From Alteromonas sp. RKMC-009 (GTDB lineage: Bacteria; Pseudomonadota; Gammaproteobacteria; Enterobacterales; Alteromonadaceae): a DNA stretch of 64,000 bases. This document shows, one piece after another, positions 37,139 through 45,680 of this stretch (position 1 is its first letter; each line of letters opens with the position of its first letter). Position numbers and translations under genes: made by a program. The notes beneath the pieces were generated by a model. The model worked only from the letters and a program-made list of their open reading frames with translations. It was not told the origin of the DNA and ran no database searches. The DNA is taken from the NCBI RefSeq assembly GCF_003584565.2, contig NZ_CP031010.1:1798001-1862000 (forward strand). Reading direction: 5' to 3'.

Positions 37139-38536
37139 TCAGTAGTTAGCGTTACCCGGAGTACGGGGGAACGGAATGACGTCACGGACGTTCTGCATGC
37201 CTGTTACATAAGCAACCAGACGCTCGAAACCCAGACCGAAACCGGAGTGAGGGACGGTGCCGTAGCGACGCAGATCACGATACCAGCTGTAATCTTCTTT
37301 GCTCAGGCCCATTTCTTCCAGGCGGCGGTCGAACACATCCAGGCGCTCTTCACGCTGTGAACCACCAATGATTTCACCGATACCCGGCGCAAGGATATCC
37401 ATTGCAGCAACGGTTTTGTTGTCATCATTAATACGCATGTAAAACGCTTTAATGTCTTTCGGGTAGTTCTGCATGATAATCGGCGCACCAACATGCTCTT
37501 CTGCCAGATAGCGTTCATGCTCTGATGACAAGTCCACACCCCATTCAACCGGGAACTCGAACTCTTTACCACTGGCTTTCAGGATTTCAATCGCATCGGT
37601 GTAATCCATACGTACGAAATCAGAACTGATCAGTTTTTCCAGACGTGTAATGGCATCCTTACTGATACGCTCTGCAAAGAAAGCCATGTCATCGGCACGT
37701 TCTTCTAGCACGGCTTTGCACACATATTTCAGCATGTCCTCCGCCAGTTGTGCCACATCGCTTAAGTCAGCGAACGCCACTTCCGGTTCAATCATCCAGA
37801 ATTCCGCCAGGTGACGGGAGGTGTTGCTGTTCTCTGCACGGAATGTGGGACCAAAGGTGTATACCTTTGACATTGCTGCACAGTATGTTTCCACGTTCAG
37901 CTGACCGGATACGGTAAGGTAAGTTTCTTTACCGAAGAAATCTTCCTTATAGTCAATGTCACCTTTATCAGTGCGGGGCAGGTTCATCATATCCAGTGTG
38001 GACACGCGGAACATTTCACCGGCACCTTCTGTATCACTGGCGGTCAAAATGGGTGTGCTGATCCAGAAGTATCCGCGCTCATGGAAGAAGCGGTGAATGG
38101 CTTGCGACAGACAGTTGCGGATACGGGTAACAGCACCGATAACGTTTGTGCGCGGACGCAGATGCGCATACTCACGCAGATATTCAATTGAGTGACGTTT
38201 GGCTGCCATCGGGTAAGTATCCGGGTTTTCTACCCAACCTAAGATTTCGATACTTTTGGCTTCCAGTTCTACCGCCTGGCCCTGGCCCTGAGACGGTTTG
38301 ACTTCACCTTCAACAGACAAAGAGCAACCTGCCGTCAGGCGCTGAATATCAGCATAATTTGACAGAGAATTTAACGCGATTACCTGTACGGGATTAAAGC
38401 AACTGCCATCGTGCAGAGCGATAAAAGAAAGTCCGGCTTTTGAGTCGCGGCGAGTACGCACCCAACCTTTTACCGTCACCGTTTCGCCAACTGCGTACTT
38501 ACTATCAAGCACGTCGACAACGGGCGCATGCGTCAT
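37139..38536 (-). CDS. asnS: Asparaginyl-tRNA synthetase
   Basis: 465 residues (E. coli 466). OB-fold anticodon domain at the N terminus ([26 protein letters not shown]), class II motif 2 ([24 protein letters not shown]) and motif 3 ([15 protein letters not shown]). It charges tRNA-Asn in the cytoplasm. Stand-alone gene with its own terminator; the 275 bases upstream to the next gene are divergent promoter space. Confidence 0.97.
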   Translation of the reverse strand: MTHAPVVDVLDSKYAVGETVTVKGWVRTRRDSKAGLSFIALHDGSCFNPVQVIALNSLSNYADIQRLTAGCSLSVEGEVKPSQGQGQAVELEAKSIEILGWVENPDTYPMAAKRHSIEYLREYAHLRPRTNVIGAVTRIRNCLSQAIHRFFHERGYFWISTPILTASDTEGAGEMFRVSTLDMMNLPRTDKGDIDYKEDFFGKETYLTVSGQLNVETYCAAMSKVYTFGPTFRAENSNTSRHLAEFWMIEPEVAFADLSDVAQLAEDMLKYVCKAVLEERADDMAFFAERISKDAITRLEKLISSDFVRMDYTDAIEILKASGKEFEFPVEWGVDLSSEHERYLAEEHVGAPIIMQNYPKDIKAFYMRINDDNKTVAAMDILAPGIGEIIGGSQREERLDVFDRRLEEMGLSKEDYSWYRDLRRYGTVPHSGFGLGFERLVAYVTGMQNVRDVIPFPRTPGNANY

Positions 38537-38811
38537 TTGAATGTCTCCATCTTACCTGTTTGAAAAAATAATGTGTTATCAGGCGTAAAAATGCCGTAAA
38601 TAACTAAAAGACACAGAAGAATTGCCGATAGTGAATGACAAAGCTAAACGCTGATAAACAACGAAAAAAACTATTAATCTTGTTATGGCATGCCAACCGG
38701 TCAGGCATGGCGGGTATCTAAAGTGTCGGTTCGTACGTATAAACGAATCGCTAGTATACTCATTCAGAAACGGGATACCAGCGAACTTTCTGCACGGAGA
38801 ACTAAAATATC

Positions 38812-39183
38812 ATGAATTCGCAACAACCGGACAGACGACGTAAGCCGAGAGATAAAGACGGTTTTTACCAATTTGTACTGACAGTCAACTCAGTTTGCTG
38901 GCTGGTGCTGATCGGGGCGCTGGTGGTATTTCATTTTGCCCGTCCGGAAATGGTTACGGGCTTACAAACATACTGGGGCATTGAAGGCCGCACTACCTGG
39001 TCTGAAGAGCATGTGGACGCGTTGATCATGTTGTTGCAATTGTGTCTGGGTATGACGTTGCTGACCATGCTGTTGCGTTCCCGTCGTAACCGTCGCCGTG
39101 AAGACAATTACGGAGTGAATTTATTTATTCTCGCGGGTATTTCAATGTTAAGTTTGTTCACCCTGAATGTCAGCGTGGCCTGA
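38812..39183 (+). CDS. Small membrane protein of unknown function
   Basis: 123 residues, not recognised. A basic polar N terminus (QQPDRRRKPRDKDGFYQF) is followed by three hydrophobic segments: about 24-45 (VNSVCWLVLIGALVVFHFA), 70-87 (ALIMLLQLCLGMTLLTMLL) and 103-121 (LFILAGISMLSLFTLNVSV), with an Arg-rich loop (RSRRNRRRED) before the last. It has a promoter-like TATACT at 38755 and GGAG upstream of the ATG, and a terminator follows, so it appears to be a real single gene. Confidence 0.75.
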   Translation: MNSQQPDRRRKPRDKDGFYQFVLTVNSVCWLVLIGALVVFHFARPEMVTGLQTYWGIEGRTTWSEEHVDALIMLLQLCLGMTLLTMLLRSRRNRRREDNYGVNLFILAGISMLSLFTLNVSVA

Positions 39184-39204
39184 TACAACGGTGAAAGCTC
39201 AATT

Positions 39205-39232
39205 AAAAAAGCGGCCTGTGAAGCCGCTTTTT
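39205..39232. terminator. Bidirectional terminator between the 123-aa gene and the antiporter
   Basis: AAAGCGGC / GCCGCTTT stem (39208-39215 and 39223-39230) with A tract before and T tract after; the flanking genes converge on it. Confidence 0.85.
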
Positions 39233-39258
39233 AAAACATACTCACCCGCAACGGGTTA

Positions 39259-40227
39259 TCAGACGAAGGCAGACTGCACCAGATACCAGGTGTAAGCCAC
39301 ATATCCGAGTACAAATACACCACCTTCCAGTCTGTTCAGACGACCCTGACCTTTAATGCCGATACAGAAGATGAAGAGTGCTACAGACAGCCCCAGCATG
39401 ATCATCACGTCGCGGTAGAAAAAGCTTGGCTCTACCTGCATAGGCTGAATCGTTCCGGCGAGTCCTACCACCGCCAGCGTATTAAACATGTTCGAACCGA
39501 TAACATTTCCCAGTGCCAGGTCATGTTCACCCTTGCGGATAGCCATCAGTGATGAGGCCAGCTCGGGTAATGATGTGCCCACAGCAATGATAGTTAATCC
39601 GATAATGGTATCGCTGACACCAAACTGGGTGGCAATTTCCACGGCTCCCCATACCAGTATACGGGAGCTGGCGACCAGCAAAGCTAACCCGGCCAGCAGC
39701 CAGATCACATTGGTTTTTACGCTGGCATCGTCCGGATTAATTTCACCTTCATATTCAGCGGCAAGGGTATCACTGCTGCCTTTCATGCCAGTCCAGATAC
39801 TCCAGCCCATCAGCAGTATGAATAAACCAAGCAGGGAGAATGCATCGTCTTTGGATACATGAAAATCAATTAATTGCCAGCAGGCGAAAAAGGTTAGGCC
39901 AAGCAGAATAGGCAGTTCGCGGCGGATGATATCTGAACGGACGGCAATAGGGCTGATAACCGCGGTCAATCCAAGAATGAGTGCGATGTTAGCGATATTG
40001 GAGCCGTATGCATTACCTAACGCAATGCCTGAATTGCCCTGCAACGCAGCAAATACCGACACGATAATTTCCGGAGCCGAGGTACCAAACCCGATGATTA
40101 GCATACCAATGAGCAACGGAGATAAACCAAAATGCCGTGCCACACCGGCGGCACCACCGACAAATTTTTCTGCACTCCACAGCAGAACCAGCAGGCCTGC
40201 AATTATCGCTAAACTGGGTAAAAGCAT
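39259..40227 (-). CDS. Ca2+/Na+ antiporter (YrbG/CaxA family)
   Basis: 322 residues from the ATG at 40227 (AAGGAG upstream); the frame extends 16 codons further without family character. About ten membrane helices with the two signature alpha repeats: GFGTSAPEIIVSVFAAL near the N terminus and AVGTSLPELASSLMAI in the second half, each with the ion-binding Glu. The family exchanges Ca2+ for Na+ or K+ at the inner membrane. Single gene. Confidence 0.9.
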   Translation of the reverse strand: MLLPSLAIIAGLLVLLWSAEKFVGGAAGVARHFGLSPLLIGMLIIGFGTSAPEIIVSVFAALQGNSGIALGNAYGSNIANIALILGLTAVISPIAVRSDIIRRELPILLGLTFFACWQLIDFHVSKDDAFSLLGLFILLMGWSIWTGMKGSSDTLAAEYEGEINPDDASVKTNVIWLLAGLALLVASSRILVWGAVEIATQFGVSDTIIGLTIIAVGTSLPELASSLMAIRKGEHDLALGNVIGSNMFNTLAVVGLAGTIQPMQVEPSFFYRDVMIMLGLSVALFIFCIGIKGQGRLNRLEGGVFVLGYVAYTWYLVQSAFV

Positions 40228-40543
40228 ATCAACTCCTTGGTACCCGTAACGGCGATAAGAATACGGGCGGGACATAGACAGGTCATGTGACCACTATATA
40301 GCGTTTCTGCTGCGTTATTTAAACGTTCTCTGATAAAAAAAGTTAAAACGATTTAGTGCATAAAAATGACAGGCGAAACGCTATCACAAAAACTCATGGT
40401 AACGACAAAAAAAAGCCGTTCTGAAAACACTGGTGAATGCCCGCAGTTGAATTACACTGCCCGGACAGAAAAGGTTACTTTCAATGAAATTAACATTGTG
40501 GTAACAAATAGTTCTTACTTATTCAGGTATCAAGAAGCATTTC
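40228..40543. other. Divergent intergenic region, no gene
   Basis: About 316 bases between two divergent genes. AT-rich, no sizeable gene-like frame, no clear -10/-35 pair; the best -10 candidate is TACACT near 40453. The ribosome site before the next gene is weak (AAGAAG). Confidence 0.4.
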
Positions 40544-41992
40544 ATGCATAAAACTCTTATCGTTGTTGACGACACAAGTGGTTTCACTCTGCCGGACCAG
40601 ACTATTCTGACTTTTCAGGATTATCTGGATGAATTCCCGAAACGGAATGAACCCAAAACCCGTGTTATCAACTTGTGTGACACATCCCGCTATTTAAGTC
40701 AGGGATATTACTGTTCGTTGCTGGCGCAAGCGCGTCAACACCGTGTGTTACCGTCTGTAAAAACGATTAATGATTTGCGCATTGCCGATGAGGGCAGCGC
40801 CCGTTTACCGTTGCCGGACAAATTTAAATGGCCGGTGACAGAAGGCATTGAATCTTTCTTTGTACTGTTCGGTAAAACAAAAGATCAGGCTTTGTTGCAG
40901 GTTGCGGCCACAGCGTTTGAAGCATTTCCGTGTCCGATTTTACAGGTCACTTTACATATAGCTGCTGACAACATCGGCTTTATGGAAGTGCAGGCACGTG
41001 GCTTTGCTGATTTGCCGGATCCACTGAAACAAGACTGTATTGATGGTTTACAGCAGTTCACACAACAACAGTGGCGCAGTGACCGCAAAGGCAAGAAGAT
41101 GCGTTGGGATATGGCAATTCTGGTTAATCCTGATGAGCCGACTCCTCCGTCTGATGACAAAGCGATTAAGAACTTTGTAAAAGCGGCTGAAAAAGCGGGT
41201 TTTAACGCCGAAGTGGTAACCAGTTTAACGCCGGAAGCCGTGGGTCATTATGATGCCCTGTTTATCCGCGAAACTACCGCGATAGACCATCATACCTATC
41301 GTCTGGCCCGTGCGGCAGAGCGTGAAGGCCTGATTGTTATCGATGACACCCAGTCGATTTTGCGTTGCTGTAATAAGGTGTATCTGCAGGATGCGTTTGC
41401 TTATCAGCAAGTGCCTGCACCGCGCAGTGAAATGGTTTCAGACAGCACTGATGACACCTGTCAGGAGTTGATTTCAACCCTGGGGTTACCTCTGGTACTT
41501 AAGTTGCCTGAGAGTTCGTTCAGTCGTGGTGTGTATAAAGTGGAAAGTGCAGAAGCGTTGAAAACACGTCTGGTAGAAATGCTTGAAGCGTCAGCACTGG
41601 TTTTGGTGCAGGAGTACGTGTTTACCGAGTTTGACTGGCGGATTGGTGTGCTTGGTGGCAAACCTATCTATGCCTGTCAGTACTTCATGGCACGCAACCA
41701 CTGGCAGATTTACCATCACGAAGGTGACCGTTTCAGTTCCGGTGGCTTTAAAACCATGCCGACTTTTGAGGTGCCAAAAGCAGTCTTACAGGCGGCGATC
41801 AAGGCGGCCAAAGTGGTGGGTGACGGCTTGTACGGTGTAGATATTAAACACTCAGGCAACAAAGTGTACGTGATTGAAGTTAACGATAACCCGAGTATTG
41901 ATTCGGGCGTCGAAGACAAATATCTGGGCAAAGAATTGTACCAGTTAATTATGCAGGAATTTGCAAACAGGTTGGAGTTACGCGGTCGATGA
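40544..41992 (+). CDS. RimK-like ATP-grasp ligase with N-terminal RLAN domain
   Basis: 482 residues. The N-terminal half (about 1-190; LIVVDDTSGFTLPDQTILTF, VINLCDTSRYLSQGYYCSLLA) fits the RLAN domain found only ahead of certain RimK-type ligases. The C-terminal ATP-grasp fold (about 220-475) has LVLKLPESSFSRGVYKVE, VQEYVFTEFDWRIGVLGG and the metal-binding VIEVNDNPSID. RimK-type enzymes join amino acids, often glutamate, to a carboxyl group of a protein or small molecule using ATP. The substrate is unknown. It overlaps the next gene by 4 bases (ATGA). Confidence 0.85.
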   Translation: MHKTLIVVDDTSGFTLPDQTILTFQDYLDEFPKRNEPKTRVINLCDTSRYLSQGYYCSLLAQARQHRVLPSVKTINDLRIADEGSARLPLPDKFKWPVTEGIESFFVLFGKTKDQALLQVAATAFEAFPCPILQVTLHIAADNIGFMEVQARGFADLPDPLKQDCIDGLQQFTQQQWRSDRKGKKMRWDMAILVNPDEPTPPSDDKAIKNFVKAAEKAGFNAEVVTSLTPEAVGHYDALFIRETTAIDHHTYRLARAAEREGLIVIDDTQSILRCCNKVYLQDAFAYQQVPAPRSEMVSDSTDDTCQELISTLGLPLVLKLPESSFSRGVYKVESAEALKTRLVEMLEASALVLVQEYVFTEFDWRIGVLGGKPIYACQYFMARNHWQIYHHEGDRFSSGGFKTMPTFEVPKAVLQAAIKAAKVVGDGLYGVDIKHSGNKVYVIEVNDNPSIDSGVEDKYLGKELYQLIMQEFANRLELRGR

Positions 41993-43140
41993 GCGCCAAA
42001 CTTGCAACTCGTGAAGTCGCAGAGCCCGTATTATCACTTTCACCGGTGACGGTACGGTCTGCGGCGGCTGAGGATTTATCGTCTTTGTGTGATGTTGAGC
42101 AACGTTGCTTTTCTCATGACAAATTAAGCCGTCGTCGTATGCGGTTTTATTTGACGGCGCCCCATGCTGAATTGCTGGTGGCTGAACGGGACGGCATTAT
42201 ACTCGGTTACGCATTGTTGTTATTACGTCGCGGAACCATGCTTACGCGCCTTTACTCTATCGCAGTGCTGCCGGAGGCGAGGGGACAACAGGTTGCCCAA
42301 TCGCTGATTGGAGAACTGGAAATCAGGGCATTGTCGCGGGGAAAGCGCTTTATGCGCCTGGAAGTGTCTGAGGACAACAAGGGCGCAATAACACTGTATC
42401 AACGTTTAGGTTTTAGTCAGTTTGGTATGTATAACGAATACTACGAAGACAAGTCTGACGCCATTCGTATGCAGAAAGTACTGAACTATCCATCCAGTAC
42501 TGCAGAAGTTGATGTGTATCCCTGGTATCAGCAAACCACTGAATTTACCTGTGGCCCTGCATCGCTGATGATGGCGATGGCACAGTTGAACAATGACTAC
42601 GTGGTGTCGCAGGAAAAAGAGTTAGCTCTCTGGCGACGTGCAACTACGATTTTTATGACGTCAGGTCATGGTGGTTGTCATCCGGTAGGACTGGCTCTGG
42701 CAGCGGCTGACGAAGGCTTTAAGAGTGAAGTATGGTTGAACCGTACATTACCGCTTTTCACTGACGGCGTAAGAACAGCCCATAAGAAAGACATTGTAGA
42801 GGTGGTGGAACAGGGTTTCCTGCATGAAGCAGAACAAAAGGGCATTACCGTCGACATTCACGAATGGAAGATGGAAGCATTGGATGCCTTGCTGGAACAA
42901 GGTGCTGCGGTACTGTGCTTGATCAGCACCTATGCGTTTGATAAGAAAAAAGCGCCGCACTGGGTCACAGTGACAGCCTCCGACCAGCGTTGTTTCTACA
43001 TTCACGACCCGGATCCTGAAACCTTTGAAGATCAGGTCGTCGAGTATCAACACATTCCGGTCGCGCGGGAAGATTTTGTCCGTCTGGTCAGCTATGGCCG
43101 GCGAAAAGTCCGGGCGATAGTCATTATCAGAAAACGCTGA
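41989..43140 (+). CDS. GNAT acetyltransferase fused to C39-like cysteine peptidase
   Basis: 383 residues with two domains. The N-terminal GNAT (about 18-165) has YSIAVLPEARGQQVAQSLIGEL and LYQRLGFSQFGMYNEYY, as in RimI-like enzymes. The C-terminal part (about 170-380) fits peptidase C39-like/DUF3335: C188 in EFTCGPASL, H324 in APHWVTV and D340 in YIHDPDPE form a plausible triad. It is translationally coupled (ATGA) to the ligase. Together they look like a unit that modifies or builds and processes a peptide. No transporter or membrane helix is seen, so both act in the cytoplasm. Function is unproven. Confidence 0.83.
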   Translation: MSAKLATREVAEPVLSLSPVTVRSAAAEDLSSLCDVEQRCFSHDKLSRRRMRFYLTAPHAELLVAERDGIILGYALLLLRRGTMLTRLYSIAVLPEARGQQVAQSLIGELEIRALSRGKRFMRLEVSEDNKGAITLYQRLGFSQFGMYNEYYEDKSDAIRMQKVLNYPSSTAEVDVYPWYQQTTEFTCGPASLMMAMAQLNNDYVVSQEKELALWRRATTIFMTSGHGGCHPVGLALAAADEGFKSEVWLNRTLPLFTDGVRTAHKKDIVEVVEQGFLHEAEQKGITVDIHEWKMEALDALLEQGAAVLCLISTYAFDKKKAPHWVTVTASDQRCFYIHDPDPETFEDQVVEYQHIPVAREDFVRLVSYGRRKVRAIVIIRKR

Positions 43141-43144
43141 ATTT

Positions 43145-43177
43145 AAGCGCGGTGTGAGAATAAATCACTCCGCGCTT
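43145..43177. terminator. Long hairpin between convergent genes
   Basis: AAGCGCGG (43145-43152) pairs with CCGCGCTT (43170-43177), extended inside by GTGA / TCAC after one mismatch. No T run follows on either strand, so it is a possible rather than certain terminator. It lies between the GNAT-peptidase stop and the convergent 88-aa gene. Confidence 0.45.
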
Positions 43178-43192
43178 ATGCGCTTTCTGTCT

Positions 43193-43459
43193 TCAACGGC
43201 TGATGCGCGCGTTGAAGTTACGCAGTGCCTTTACCAGATTAGACAATTCTGCCGCTGAGCCCTGAAAAAGAGAAGGCTTAGTGAAAGTCGTGCCTTTACG
43301 GGCAGTGTTAAACGTACGTTTAATATCGAAGGCGGCAGTGCGGTCTGTGAGACGTTTCCATTCGCTTTGCAGAGAACCCGGAATAGCGTGGCGTTTTGCC
43401 AGAATGTTGTCTCGAATTTGCAACACTTGCCCAATCAGTAACGTATTTTCATTCAACAT
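43193..43459 (-). CDS. Hypothetical protein, 88 residues
   Basis: Not recognised. Soluble, basic, mostly helical by composition (LLIGQVLQIRDNILAKRH, SAAELSNLVKALRNFNARI). No signal peptide or Cys. An AGG-containing site lies about 8 bases before the ATG. It stands alone between hairpins at 43145 and 43497. Sequence looks protein-like and the overlapping frame on the same strand is shorter, but coding status is not certain. Confidence 0.55.
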   Translation of the reverse strand: MLNENTLLIGQVLQIRDNILAKRHAIPGSLQSEWKRLTDRTAAFDIKRTFNTARKGTTFTKPSLFQGSAAELSNLVKALRNFNARISR

Positions 43460-43496
43460 GGTTAAAACCTATTTCAATGTTGTTAGTAGTCTAAAG

Positions 43497-43551
43497 CCTT
43501 TATTTATGGGGTCCTGACACCAACTTATTGCCGTTTGACCCTGAATAAAGG
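43497..43551. repeat. Interrupted inverted repeat
   Basis: CCTTTATT-TAT-GGGGTC (43497-43513) and GACCC-TG-AATAAAGG (43537-43551) form arms with a small internal mismatch around a 23-base loop. Located in a gene-free 159-base gap. It could be a REP-like or mobile remnant, or a folded transcript end. Confidence 0.4.
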
Positions 43552-43618
43552 AGCGCATTCACTTAAGACTGTTGCAACATCGATGCCTGTTTATCCTTTA
43601 GTATAATAAAAAGGCGGG

Positions 43619-44974
43619 TCAGTCCTGGCGCTTTACCTCATCGTATTGTCGTTTGAGTAAGGATTCAGGCAGGTAAATAACAGCAATGTTCAGAGACCGG
43701 TCATCCTCTGCCAGCATTGCCGACTGTATTTGAATTTTTGTGCCGTCGCGACTGAACGTCGGGTGAGTATGATCCCTGGCCGAAGTTTTGTGGCCACCGC
43801 TGAGCAATTGCATTTCATCTGTGGTTCTGTCAATCAGATACAGATTACGTTCGAAGTCATCACCCACAGCCCAGCGCCCGTCCGGAGAACCGTGTACATG
43901 CCATAATCCGCTGCCACTGCGGGTTTGCCCTGCAATTCGCATTTCATTTGTACGCAAGTTCACAATACCCAATCCTGTGGGTTTCTGGCGGCTGGCTGAC
44001 GGGCCCCATTCATCATTTGTACCCACCTTGCGGTGACCCATGATAGCAAAGGCTACTTCGTCCCTGGTGATCACCGCTTCATGGGTGACCCACTCATAAT
44101 CTGCTTCAGGGTACAGCGCTTTGACTTCACCACCGACTTTCATTGTCCACATACGTTGTGGCGATTTGCCGCCGGTTTCCCAACAAAATACCAATTCCCT
44201 GCTCACCCATGGGTTGGTCTGTATGTGACCAAGCTGGAAGGGCAGTGCCACCACCATGTCTATCTTTCCGGTTTGAATATTCATACTGGCGATGCCTGTC
44301 GGGCCCGCGCCCATATTGCGGGGACCGAAATTTTCCTTGAGTGCAACTTTATCACTCAAGTGTCTGGCTGCTTCTTCCCGGCCAATACGGAAATAAATGA
44401 TATCTTCGGCGGCATCCAGCGCCATATCTCCACCGGCCCCCATGGAGGCGGGTACAACTCCCACTGTCCGTTCATAGTGTCCTGACTGCTTCACTTCATT
44501 ATTCTTTACGTCCTCCAGCAGTGCTTCAATGTTCACTTCGATGATGGCTTTATCGTTCGGGTTATCGCCGTAACGGGGCTGGGCATCTGCTGCAACAGCA
44601 GGATCCCGCATCAAATAGAGCTTGCCGCTTCGCTGTGCATTCACCAGCATGCCAAAATAACCACCTTCACTGACCTGCACTAACAGGCCGGTTTCTTCGT
44701 TGACAGCCATGGCCTCTCCCGGCACCCGTGCAGACCTGAATACCAGCCACTCACCGTCAGCCGTCCATTGAGGATGGGTAGGGTAAATTTTGGAATCACC
44801 CTTCGACTGTGTAGTTAAAAAGGCGATTTTTACACCGGTAACCGGATCGCGGATAACTTTTCGTTCCGAAGGAAAAGTGTCACCGGTGGCCGCGCTGGCC
44901 GGATTTTGTAACAGACAGGCAAACAATAATGCGAAGAAATAAAGCGGGTTCAGGCAAAAGCGGGTAACAGTCAT
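43619..44974 (-). CDS. Exported beta-propeller protein, oligogalacturonate lyase (PL22)-like
   Basis: 451 residues. Signal peptide (YFFALLFACLLQNPASA). Repeated propeller blades: YPTHPQWTADGEWLVFRS near the N terminus, LWHVHGSPDGRWAVGDDF and HTHPTFSRDGTKIQIQS near the C terminus. The HTHP motif and the upstream HVHGSPDGRW resemble the metal-binding His residues of PL22 oligogalacturonate lyases, which split unsaturated pectin dimers. A TolB-like WD40/PD40 protein without enzyme activity is the main alternative. A GH28 pectin-type hydrolase is encoded 15 kb away, but there is no pectin cluster here. Confidence 0.55.
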   Translation of the reverse strand: MTVTRFCLNPLYFFALLFACLLQNPASAATGDTFPSERKVIRDPVTGVKIAFLTTQSKGDSKIYPTHPQWTADGEWLVFRSARVPGEAMAVNEETGLLVQVSEGGYFGMLVNAQRSGKLYLMRDPAVAADAQPRYGDNPNDKAIIEVNIEALLEDVKNNEVKQSGHYERTVGVVPASMGAGGDMALDAAEDIIYFRIGREEAARHLSDKVALKENFGPRNMGAGPTGIASMNIQTGKIDMVVALPFQLGHIQTNPWVSRELVFCWETGGKSPQRMWTMKVGGEVKALYPEADYEWVTHEAVITRDEVAFAIMGHRKVGTNDEWGPSASRQKPTGLGIVNLRTNEMRIAGQTRSGSGLWHVHGSPDGRWAVGDDFERNLYLIDRTTDEMQLLSGGHKTSARDHTHPTFSRDGTKIQIQSAMLAEDDRSLNIAVIYLPESLLKRQYDEVKRQD

Positions 44975-45135
44975 GGCAATTTTCTTTTTGTGGTTAGCTG
45001 AACTGAAAGCAAACCACAGTGCTCACTTTTGCGCGACGGATACCTGATTTTTTTGTCAAATATGAAACACAGCAGCCAGAAGCGGTGCTACTGGCTTAAC
45101 TTTTACTTAATTTTTAAGAGTCCCTGATGCTTATC

Positions 45136-45666
45136 TTAACTAAACCGGACCCGCGCCTTTCTCGCCTGACGCCAGTGATAAACCCGGCGACCAGCCCAAA
45201 GCGGCGAGACCACAAGAATGTTCAATGCAATGGCAACAATCAGACTGAATACAATGGCAGCTGGCGTCAGGGGGATGGACGGCGCAAAATTATCCAGCAC
45301 TCTGAATAAGGTATCTTTCCTTGCGGGGGCAAACATATAGCGGGCCTGCTCAAAGTAGTTGCCGGTGGAGAGGGTTTTCAACCCTTTGTCTGCTTCTTCC
45401 AGTTTTGCCTGCAGCGCGGCTTTATTTTCAGCGTCCTGCTGCACCACGCCATCGGCGTTATTTCGCAGGCTTTCTATTAACGCATCTACAGAACTGAAAT
45501 TGAATTGTCTGGCCAGATTTTCCAGCTCTATGACCTGTTCTCTGGTGGCATCGTAGTAGCCTGAGAGATACTGGCGGTAATGATCCGCCAGAATTGGAAC
45601 CTGCAATGCAGCGATGAAGAGTCCTGCGAACAGAATTTTATCAATTACCCGGGCCATCAACTGCAT
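45136..45666 (-). CDS. DUF2937 family membrane protein
   Basis: 176 residues. An N-terminal hydrophobic segment (IDKILFAGLFIAALQVPILA) is followed by DHYRQYLSGYYDATREQV, a helical periplasmic-like region (about 45-125) and a second membrane helix (AAIVFSLIVAIALNILVVSPLWA), ending in a basic tail (RRVYHWRQARKARVRFS). Architecture and the N-terminal motif fit DUF2937, whose function is unknown. It lies 14 bases after bioA in the same direction and may share its transcript. Confidence 0.75.
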   Translation of the reverse strand: MQLMARVIDKILFAGLFIAALQVPILADHYRQYLSGYYDATREQVIELENLARQFNFSSVDALIESLRNNADGVVQQDAENKAALQAKLEEADKGLKTLSTGNYFEQARYMFAPARKDTLFRVLDNFAPSIPLTPAAIVFSLIVAIALNILVVSPLWAGRRVYHWRQARKARVRFS

Positions 45667-45680
45667 TGTTCATCCTTTGT

